A DNA stretch of 7,880 nucleotides from Pseudomonadota bacterium. GTDB lineage: Bacteria > Myxococcota > Polyangia > Polyangiales > Polyangiaceae. Position 1 is the stretch's first letter. Each line of letters opens with the position of its first letter. A program made the translations under genes and the position numbers. Shown piece after piece: positions 1-4,829 of the stretch. Under the pieces are notes generated by a model. That model saw nothing but the letters and a program-made list of their open reading frames with translations. It made no database searches and was not told the origin of the DNA. The DNA is taken from positions 1 through 7,880 of the forward strand of contig JAEZYO010000854.1 of the NCBI GenBank assembly GCA_023419055.1, written 5' to 3'.

Positions 1-330
1 GTCGAGGGTCTCGCGGATCATCTCGGGGGAGGCCCCGGAGATCCGGGGTAACAGGCGCTCGGCCTCTCGCCGATTCGGATACTCCCGGTCCCGCCACAGC
101 GCCGCGGCGCGTGCGATGACGCGCACGATCTCCGCGACCGGCAAGCGGCTCAAATGGGCCTCGCGGGCGGCCCGCAGGTGCTCGACCAGCGCGAGCACCG
201 AAGCGGGTGTCATCACGGGCATCGACACGCGGATCGGCGTCGAGCGAGCCCCGAACTCGAGCATGGTGTCGTCGCCCCCCTGGTGGACGAACGACTTTGG
301 CAGGTAACCACCTCGCACCATCGTGTGCAT
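1..330 (-). CDS. LuxC-type acyl-CoA / acyl-protein reductase, N-terminal part (cut by window edge)
   Basis: I translated the minus strand from the ATG at 330 to the left edge and found 110 residues without a stop; the C-terminus lies outside the window. The stretch LSRLPVAEIVRVIARAAALW (residues 60-79), followed by a D-x-x-YP-x-RREAE segment and a LLPRISGASPEMIRETLD-like segment (about 81-110), resembles the N-terminus of LuxC-family acyl-CoA reductases. LuxC reduces acyl groups, delivered as a thioester by LuxE or CoA, to aldehydes with NADPH. The catalytic Cys and the nucleotide-binding domain would lie beyond the edge and cannot be checked. The start is supported by AGGGA at 335-339, five bases upstream, overlapping the stop of the LuxE-type gene, with only 7 bases between the genes. 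A second ATG lies at 321. The immediate LuxE neighbour strengthens the family call, which rests on recalled family patterns rather than a search. Confidence 0.75.
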   Translation of the reverse strand, partial: MHTMVRGGYLPKSFVHQGGDDTMLEFGARSTPIRVSMPVMTPASVLALVEHLRAAREAHLSRLPVAEIVRVIARAAALWRDREYPNRREAERLLPRISGASPEMIRETLD

Positions 331-334
331 GTAT

Positions 335-339
335 TCCCT
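335..339 (-). promoter_or_regulatory. Ribosome binding site of the luxC-type gene, overlapping the luxE-type stop codon
   Basis: The minus strand reads AGGGA ending five bases before the ATG at 330. It shares bases with the TAG stop (338-340) of the upstream gene. This layout supports the ATG at 330 as the start and suggests that the second gene is translated by coupling to the first. Confidence 0.55.
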
Positions 340-1423
340 ATGCTTTCGACAAGAGTTCGTCGACGCTCATGGAGCAGCCCTTGGCCTCCGCACCCTGTGC
401 GCGGCCGAGAATCTCGAAACCATCGGCGACCTCGACGCCGAGATCGTCGGTCTGGACGGCGATGACGGTGCTGAGGTTGGTCAGGGAGTAGTGCCTTATC
501 AGCCCTGTCTGCCCGGGTGGCACGGGAGCCAACGTTTCGGGGTCGACGATCACCACCCGGCACCATGGCGGCACCGCCTTGAAGCGCCGACGCGTCGCGG
601 CGCCGTCACGGTCGATCAAGACGTTGTCGAAATACACGTTGCTCACCTCACAGAGACCGAGGGCGTTGACCATGCGGTCGGTCCGGATCCCCAGGATCTC
701 CTGAGCCTGCGCGTGGAACTCGTCCTTCTTCATCTCGCGCGAGCGGCCCTTGTACCCGCCGCCGTCGCAGAGCCGGCCGTTGGGGAGCTCGAAGCGAAGC
801 CGTTGTTTGAGGCAATAATCGAAGAAATGAACGAACCCGAAGGTGGCGCCCACCAGCGCTACCGGCTCGCCTGAGCGCTCGAGCTCCCGTAGCCGCGCCA
901 CGAGCGCTTCGAGTCGAAGACCGCCGGCGTCGATGAAGTACTCCGGGTCGCCCAAGGCGTGGTTCTTCACCAGGTTTGGCATGCCGCTCGCGATCGCCAG
1001 TGTCGGAGCCGTGGCCTCGGAGGGGATCAGGAGCAGCGCTCGATGGCGCACGCCGTCGGGGAAGAGGAACCGCCTGCTCGCCGCTTGCGGGCCGAGGTGC
1101 CAGAACCGGAGCCCGACTTCGTCGAAGTGGATGAGCGACGGCTTGCCCTTGCTCGTCCCGCTGCTCGTCATGGTTCTGACGATGCGTTCCTTGGGGAAGG
1201 AGATCATCGACACCTCTCGGAAGGCGGTCGAAGGCACGGCCGGGATGTCGCGCCAGGATGCCACCGCCTCGGGACGAATACCGCGCCGCTCGCAGAACCG
1301 ACGGTAGGGGCGGTTGGCTTCGTACTGGAACGCAAAGATGCGCAGCGCGAGCTCCTCGAAACCCGGCGGCGACGACGCTTCGAGAAATGCTTCCACCTCA
1401 CGCGCGAGCGATGGCAGGTTCAT
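338..1423 (-). CDS. LuxE-family acyl-protein synthetase (PaaK-like adenylate-forming enzyme)
   Basis: This 361-residue protein matches the usual size of LuxE acyl-protein synthetases. These enzymes use ATP to form an acyl-adenylate, move the acyl group to their own cysteine and pass it to LuxC for reduction. Visible motifs are the Ser/Thr/Gly-rich phosphate loop TSSGTSKGKPS (residues 86-96), DGGGYKG (220-226), the GLCEVSNVYF segment (256-265) with the conserved Glu of adenylating enzymes, QTDDLG (324-329, ribose-binding Asp region) and a C-terminal GRAQGAEAKGCSMSVDEL segment (340-356). Cys350 in that last segment sits where the acyl-accepting Cys near the C-terminus of luminous-bacteria LuxE is reported. 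The ATG overlaps the upstream synthase stop as ATGA (1420-1423), and GAGGAG lies at 1433-1438, nine bases before the start. A role as an o-succinylbenzoate-CoA ligase (MenE) is less likely because of the length, the Cys motif and the LuxC partner. The acyl substrate is unknown. Confidence 0.87.
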   Translation of the reverse strand: MNLPSLAREVEAFLEASSPPGFEELALRIFAFQYEANRPYRRFCERRGIRPEAVASWRDIPAVPSTAFREVSMISFPKERIVRTMTSSGTSKGKPSLIHFDEVGLRFWHLGPQAASRRFLFPDGVRHRALLLIPSEATAPTLAIASGMPNLVKNHALGDPEYFIDAGGLRLEALVARLRELERSGEPVALVGATFGFVHFFDYCLKQRLRFELPNGRLCDGGGYKGRSREMKKDEFHAQAQEILGIRTDRMVNALGLCEVSNVYFDNVLIDRDGAATRRRFKAVPPWCRVVIVDPETLAPVPPGQTGLIRHYSLTNLSTVIAVQTDDLGVEVADGFEILGRAQGAEAKGCSMSVDELLSKA

Positions 1424-2880
1424 ACGGAGAGGCTCCTCGGCGATGGCTCGACGCCCATCGAGTGCAACAACGGCTCCGACTTCAGCTCGGCCTCTCGGTA
1501 CTCCGCGTCCGGATCCGAGTCGGCGACGATTCCGGCGCCGGCGTAGACGAACGCTTCCCTTCCCGAAATAACGCCACAGCGAATCGCGACGGCGAACTCG
1601 CCGTCACCCTTCTCGTCGATCCAGCCCACCGGACCGGTGTACCACCCGCGGGAGTGCGGCTCGACCCGGGAGATGAACTCGATCGCAGCTTGCTGCGGCA
1701 CACCACCCACGGCGGGAGTGGGGTGGAGCGCGCCCAGGATATCGACGGGGAGGACGCTGTTCTCGACCCGACCGGAGATCGGCGTGTCGAGGTGGATCAG
1801 GTTACCGACCCTTCGGATCTCCGGCCTGGTCGCGGCGCTCAGCTCGGCGGTGAGTGGCCCAAGCCGGGCCAGGATCTCGCGCACCACGATGTCGTGCTCG
1901 TGATGATCCTTCTTGCTCGCGAGCAGGGCTTGCACCTGGAGCTCGTCGACAGACTCGTCAGCGCCCGCTCGCAACGTGCCGGCCAGCGCTTGCGTGGTGA
2001 TGTACGAGCCCTTCTTGCGGAACAGCGTCTCGGGTGACGCGCCGACCAGCGCCTGATCTCCGCGCCGAAACAAGAAGCGGTGGCAATCCGGATAGTCGAA
2101 CGCGAGGCGCGCCAGCACCTCGACCTCGTCGATCGTCGCCGGCGCGTCGACCCAGGTGCGGCTCGCCGCCACGACCTTCTCGAAACGACCCGCTCGAATC
2201 TCGCCCCGGATCGTCTCGATGTGCTCGCGCCAGGAAGCAGGAGCGACGCGGTGCACGTTCGCTCGCGATATCCTCGGCTTCTTCGCGACGCCGCCGAAGG
2301 TCCTTTCCTCCTCCGCGCCCTCGAGCACGGCGAGGATGTCATCGAGCTCCCCGAGCGCTTCGGCGCGGTAGTTCGCGCTCTCCCGTCGCTCTGGATCGAT
2401 CGCGAGGCCGAGGTGAACCGACTTCCCGTCGCGGCCGTAGATCCAGCGCGGCAGGGTGAAGTCACCGTCGCCGAACTCGGTCCACGGCGGCTCCGTGTTG
2501 TAGCCGGGGGCGAACGCAAGGCCCCCGAACAGCCGCGCGCTCGGGGCGACGACCGCCGGATGCGAGAAGACGCGGAGCCGGCTGAACACGTCCCGAGCCG
2601 CCCGGGAGAGCTCGGCCAAGCGATGCTCACCCCTCAGGTTGATACGCGCCGCCGCGCCAAAGCCCGCGAACGCCTCGCCGCTCCGCGGGTACCACACCAT
2701 GCGGAGCTCCCGCGGTTGGCTGGTGAGGAAATCCTGGAGCCGCGCGCGAGGCGCCGGCACCCAGATCAGGGCGATCGCATCGCGTGGAATGCGTTCGCCG
2801 AGCTGACGCGCCACGAACTCGCGCACCGAGCGCGAGTCCAGCTCAGTCCAATCATCCATCGACTCCGCCGCAAGCACCAT
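1420..2880 (-). CDS. menF: Isochorismate synthase (MenF/EntC/DhbC family)
   Basis: This 486-residue protein belongs to the chorismate-binding family. It would convert chorismate to isochorismate, the entry to menaquinone and to salicylate/2,3-dihydroxybenzoate siderophores. The N-terminal ~210 residues are variable and the catalytic fold follows. Visible elements are GRFEKVVAASR with the candidate base Lys235, GASPETLF with the candidate acid Glu284, ALAGTLRAG (298-306), KDHHEHDIVV (324-333), HLDTPISG (363-370), LHPTPAVGGVP (385-395), GWYTGPVGW (412-420), and YAGAGIVADSD followed by AEYREAELKSEPLL (446-472), which carries the Mg-binding Glu residues. A Lys base rather than a glutamine-amidotransferase partner fits isochorismate synthase rather than anthranilate or aminodeoxychorismate synthase. 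The divergent menB favours a menaquinone role, but a siderophore role cannot be excluded. The ATG at 2880 has GAGGAA at 2886-2891. The stop overlaps the next start (ATGA). Confidence 0.92.
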   Translation of the reverse strand: MVLAAESMDDWTELDSRSVREFVARQLGERIPRDAIALIWVPAPRARLQDFLTSQPRELRMVWYPRSGEAFAGFGAAARINLRGEHRLAELSRAARDVFSRLRVFSHPAVVAPSARLFGGLAFAPGYNTEPPWTEFGDGDFTLPRWIYGRDGKSVHLGLAIDPERRESANYRAEALGELDDILAVLEGAEEERTFGGVAKKPRISRANVHRVAPASWREHIETIRGEIRAGRFEKVVAASRTWVDAPATIDEVEVLARLAFDYPDCHRFLFRRGDQALVGASPETLFRKKGSYITTQALAGTLRAGADESVDELQVQALLASKKDHHEHDIVVREILARLGPLTAELSAATRPEIRRVGNLIHLDTPISGRVENSVLPVDILGALHPTPAVGGVPQQAAIEFISRVEPHSRGWYTGPVGWIDEKGDGEFAVAIRCGVISGREAFVYAGAGIVADSDPDAEYREAELKSEPLLHSMGVEPSPRSLSV

Positions 2881-2885
2881 GTGCG

Positions 2886-2891
2886 TTCCTC
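2886..2891 (-). promoter_or_regulatory. Ribosome binding site for the isochorismate synthase
   Basis: The minus strand reads GAGGAA five bases before the ATG at 2880. This chooses that ATG over the internal Met codon at residue 8. Confidence 0.5.
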
Positions 2892-2931
2892 GTCCGTTCG
2901 CGACCGTGAAAGCGCTCGACTCCAGTTACTG

Positions 2932-3240
2932 CTACTCGGCCTTCGAACGCGCCCGCGGAGCGACCTGGCGAGCGCGTTTCGACCTCGCTCGGTTCGCGCG
3001 GAGGAGCGTGCCATTGTGATTGGCGCCAATGGGGACCACGGTCCTGATGAAGGAGGTCGGGGCCATGGCAGCGAGCGGCCTGCGCTTGGTGCCGAGCTCT
3101 TCGCTCAACGTGACCTCGCTCGAGTCTCGAGTCGTCCACGAGTTGCTCTCGGCTGCCTCACCGTCCGCGGCGTTCGCCACGCGCGCGTTACCCAGGCTTG
3201 CCAGCATCAAAGACCCAACCACCATCGTCGTGTTCTTCAT
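2932..3240 (-). CDS. Small predicted secreted protein of unknown function
   Basis: I do not recognise this 102-residue protein. It begins MKNTTMVVGSLMLASLGNAR, then VANA followed by ADGEAAE. That is a short positive N-terminus, a hydrophobic core (about residues 5-17) and an A-x-A signal-peptidase-I site after Ala24, so export across the inner membrane is likely. The mature part is first acidic and polar (25-50) and then strongly basic, with many Arg and Lys in the last 25 residues. No Cys, repeats or catalytic motif is visible. A near-perfect AAGGAG (3249-3254) lies eight bases before the ATG, the best ribosome site in the window, which is the main reason to believe it is translated. It lies 51 bases upstream of the isochorismate synthase on the same strand and may be the first gene of that transcript. 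The Arg-rich tail is also typical of chance frames in GC-rich DNA, so the true end could differ. Confidence 0.55.
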   Translation of the reverse strand: MKNTTMVVGSLMLASLGNARVANAADGEAAESNSWTTRDSSEVTLSEELGTKRRPLAAMAPTSFIRTVVPIGANHNGTLLRANRARSKRARQVAPRARSKAE

Positions 3241-3248
3241 CGAAACAT

Positions 3249-3254
3249 CTCCTT
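3249..3254 (-). promoter_or_regulatory. Strong ribosome binding site of the small secreted protein
   Basis: The minus strand reads AAGGAG, eight bases before the ATG at 3240. It is the closest match to the Shine-Dalgarno consensus in the window and the main support for the small secreted protein. Confidence 0.6.
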
Positions 3255-3313
3255 GGCATCGACTCGAGCCCTCCGTGACGAGAGGCGACCGCGATGCTTC
3301 TCACGGCGTTTTA

Positions 3314-3356
3314 GCAAGGCGCATGCCTGCGAGTTCGGAGTCCGCAAGCCGCATGC
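3314..3356. repeat. Imperfect 13-bp direct repeat, 30 bp apart
   Basis: GCAAGGCGCATGC (3314-3326) and GCAAGCCGCATGC (3344-3356) differ at one base and start exactly 30 bp apart, about three helical turns. Each contains the palindrome GCATGC. The copies lie next to other repeats in the divergent control region and may be protein-binding sites. The GC-rich composition raises the chance of coincidence. Confidence 0.45.
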
Positions 3357-3359
3357 AGT

Positions 3360-3393
3360 GGCGCACGCGCGAGGATCTGGGCGCACGCGCGAG
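3360..3393. repeat. Perfect 14-bp direct repeat with 20-bp period
   Basis: GGCGCACGCGCGAG occurs at 3360-3373 and again at 3380-3393 with no mismatch; the copies are separated by GATCTG. The start-to-start distance is 20 bp, about two helical turns, which would place two bound proteins on the same DNA face. It lies in the divergent control region. Confidence 0.6.
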
Positions 3394-3452
3394 CCCCAGA
3401 ACGATGCAAGATCGACCGCGATTGGTCGGCGGCGCCGCTTGGACGAAGCGGC

Positions 3453-3511
3453 TCGGCAGCTGTGCCGAAGTCGGCACGCGCGTGCCAACGTCGGCACCGA
3501 CAGGTGCCAAC
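3453..3511. promoter_or_regulatory. Array of GTGCCRA / TYGGCAC palindromes, probable operator cluster
   Basis: Six copies of one half-site alternate in orientation within 59 bases. GTGCCGAAGTCGGCAC (3462-3477) is a perfect palindrome around AG. GTGCCAACGTCGGCAC (3482-3497) is the same 16-bp palindrome with one mismatched pair, shifted by exactly 20 bp. A further half-site GTGCCAAC lies at 3504-3511, and TCGGCA at 3453-3458 pairs with TGCCGA across GCTG. Overlapping pairings also exist (GGCACGCGCGTGCC at 3473-3486; GGCACC and GGTGCC around GACA at 3493-3508). The regular spacing suits cooperative binding of a dimeric regulator. The array ends about 115 bases before the menB start and about 213 bases before the secreted-protein start. 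The protein that would bind is not identifiable from the window. It could also act as RNA hairpins if transcribed. Confidence 0.6.
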
Positions 3512-3625
3512 GAGGCCGCGATCGCGTGAGCGCAAAACGCGCGGAGAACACCCCTTCCTGACCAACCCCGTCGCTCACGCTGGCGTCGCTTGCGCGATGG
3601 CACGAGTCCAGCAATCATGCGCCGC

Positions 3626-4519
3626 ATGGTTTCAACCATCTTCAAGCAGGCGCGCTGGACGGCGATCGATCGCTACGACTTCAAGGACATCACTTATCAC
3701 CGCAGCGTCGAGCAGGGGACGGTGCGTATCGCGTTCAACCGCCCGGAGGTGCGGAATGCCTTTCGACCTCAAACGGTCGACGAGCTCGCGACGGCGCTCG
3801 AGGACGCTATCACCCTCACGGATGTCGGCTGCGTGCTCATCACCGGCAACGGCCCTTCACCCAAGGACGGCGGCTGGGCGTTCTGCTCCGGCGGCGATCA
3901 GCGCATCCGCGGCAAGGACGGTTACAAGTACGAGGGCGCCGAGGGCGGAGCCGACGTCGGTCGCCTCGGCCGCCTGCACATTCTGGAGTGTCAGCGGCTG
4001 ATCCGCTTCATGCCGAAGGTGGTGATCGCCGTGGTGAACGGGTGGGCCGTCGGCGGCGGGCACAGCCTGCACGTCGTCTGCGATCTGACCATCGCGAGCC
4101 GCGAGCACGGCAAGTTCAAGCAGACGGATCCCGACGTCGCGAGCTTCGACAGCGGCTACGGTTCGGCGCTGCTCGCACGGCAGTGCGGTCAGAAGCGGGC
4201 GCGTGAGATCTTCTTCATCGGCAAGACCTACAGCGCGGAAGAAGCCTTTCAGATGGGGATGGTCAACGCCGTGGTGCCGCACGAGGAGCTCGAGGACTTC
4301 GCGCTCGAGTGGGGAGCCGAGATCAACAAGAAGAGCCCGACCGCCATGAAGATGCTCAAGTACGGGTTCAATCTCCCCGACGACGGCTTGGTCGGCCAGC
4401 AGCTCTTCGCCGGCGAGGCGACCCGGCTGGCCTACGGAACGGACGAAGCACAAGAAGGGCGCGACGCGTTCCTCGAGAAGCGTAAGCCGGATTGGTCGCG
4501 CTTCCCGTGGCGCTACTGA
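3626..4519 (+). CDS. menB: 1,4-dihydroxy-2-naphthoyl-CoA synthase, Asp-type (MenB)
   Basis: MenB is a crotonase-fold enzyme that closes the second ring of o-succinylbenzoyl-CoA to give 1,4-dihydroxy-2-naphthoyl-CoA in menaquinone synthesis. From the ATG at 3626 it has 297 residues. Visible elements are RPEVRNAFRP, FCSGGDQRIRG (residues 86-96), GWAVGGGHSLH (139-149, oxyanion hole), SFDSGYG (173-179), AYGTDEAQEGRDAF with the C-terminal Tyr270, and a KRKPDWSRFPWRY end. QTD at 166-168 puts an Asp where Escherichia coli MenB has Gly156 (QTG). This is the bicarbonate-independent class seen in Mycobacterium tuberculosis. The start is uncertain: ATG at 3626 gives the MVSxxF beginning I expect for the family, but ATG 3617 and TTG 3590 are also in frame and none has a good ribosome site. 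It is divergent from the menF side and shares its control region. Confidence 0.95.
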   Translation: MVSTIFKQARWTAIDRYDFKDITYHRSVEQGTVRIAFNRPEVRNAFRPQTVDELATALEDAITLTDVGCVLITGNGPSPKDGGWAFCSGGDQRIRGKDGYKYEGAEGGADVGRLGRLHILECQRLIRFMPKVVIAVVNGWAVGGGHSLHVVCDLTIASREHGKFKQTDPDVASFDSGYGSALLARQCGQKRAREIFFIGKTYSAEEAFQMGMVNAVVPHEELEDFALEWGAEINKKSPTAMKMLKYGFNLPDDGLVGQQLFAGEATRLAYGTDEAQEGRDAFLEKRKPDWSRFPWRY

Positions 4520-4534
4520 GACCCATCGGGAGGA

Positions 4535-4556
4535 GGCTCCGTCCCCGCGCGGAGCC
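4535..4556 (+). terminator. Hairpin after menB
   Basis: GGCTCCG (4535-4541) pairs perfectly with CGGAGCC (4550-4556) around an 8-base loop, 16 bases after the menB stop. No T-run follows, so it may be a weak or factor-dependent terminator, or only a structure between menB and the small downstream gene. Confidence 0.35.
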
Positions 4557-4591
4557 GCGCCGCTGGCATCGCGCCTGCAGTGATCGGCGGT

Positions 4592-4783
4592 ATGCACAAG
4601 CTCCCGCTCTATCCGAAGCACCCCGAACGGGTTTGCTGGGGCTGCGACAAGTACTGCCCTGCGGACGATCTGGCGTGTGGCAACGGTACGGAGCGAACGC
4701 AGCACCCCCTCGAGCTGTTTGGCCCGGATTGGGTCGAGTGGGCGGAGGAGCTCGGGCGCGCGAGCGAACCCCGTAACGCCTGA
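4592..4783 (+). CDS. DUF3079 family small four-cysteine protein
   Basis: This 63-residue protein begins MHKLPLYPKHPERVCWGCDK and continues with a YCPADDLACGNG segment and a TQHPLELFGPDWVEW segment. I recognise this pattern as DUF3079, a small protein of unknown function. Cys15, Cys18, Cys22 and Cys29 (C-x2-C-x3-C-x6-C) look like a metal site, possibly zinc or iron-sulfur; the metal is inference. There is no signal peptide or membrane segment, so it is probably cytoplasmic. The ATG at 4592 fits the family start; a GTG at 4580 would add four residues, and neither has a strong ribosome site. It lies 72 bases after menB on the same strand, with a hairpin between, so co-transcription with menB is possible but not shown. 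It faces the oxidoreductase gene convergently. Confidence 0.85.
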   Translation: MHKLPLYPKHPERVCWGCDKYCPADDLACGNGTERTQHPLELFGPDWVEWAEELGRASEPRNA

Positions 4784-4794
4784 GCTCCGCGGGG

Positions 4795-4815
4795 CTGCTC
4801 GATGGCGCCGAGCAG
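4795..4815. terminator. Convergent-gap hairpin, possible bidirectional terminator
   Basis: CTGCTCG (4795-4801) pairs perfectly with CGAGCAG (4809-4815) around a 7-base loop. It lies in the 46-base gap between the ends of two convergent genes, just where a shared terminator would be expected. No T-run is present in either direction. A second perfect palindrome, GAGGAGCTCCTC (4820-4831), follows and touches the stop codon of the minus-strand gene. Confidence 0.45.
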
Positions 4816-4829
4816 TATCGAGGAGCTCC

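Larger units (their letters stand above)
3241..3625. promoter_or_regulatory. Divergent intergenic control region between the secreted-protein/menF side and menB
   Basis: These 385 bases separate two divergent transcription units and carry no convincing gene; the reading frames across it are Arg-rich and lack ribosome sites. It must contain the promoters for menB (plus) and probably for the secreted protein and the menF operon (minus). No clear -35/-10 pair is visible. On the minus strand TGCTAAAAC (3308-3316) is a weak extended -10-like element about 65 bases before the secreted-protein start, without a matching -35. The region is rich in short repeats, described in separate entries. The minus-strand frame 3237-3614 was judged a chance frame. 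Confidence 0.6.

Noticed and set aside
338..1423. MenE (o-succinylbenzoate-CoA ligase) as the identity of the adenylating enzyme
   Set aside because: The length is 361 rather than about 450-500 residues. The C-terminal GCS acyl-Cys segment and the adjacent LuxC-type gene fit the LuxE family better.
3453..3511. Sigma-54 promoter, because TTGGCAC/TCGGCAC resembles the -24 element
   Set aside because: For each GGCAC tested the GC of the -12 element was not at the required spacing, and the motif is symmetric and repeated, which fits an operator better.
3360..3511. CRISPR array
   Set aside because: The repeats are 13-16 bases and differ from one another, with spacing of only 20-30 bp, and no cas gene is present.
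2080..3561. A 493-codon plus-strand open frame across the isochorismate synthase and the control region
   Set aside because: It is rich in Arg, His and Ala with no recognisable domain, lies antisense to a well-supported gene and is typical of chance frames in GC-rich DNA.
3237..3614. A 125-codon minus-strand frame filling the divergent control region
   Set aside because: It is Arg-rich, has no ribosome site, overlaps the repeat array and its end overlaps the start of the better-supported secreted protein.
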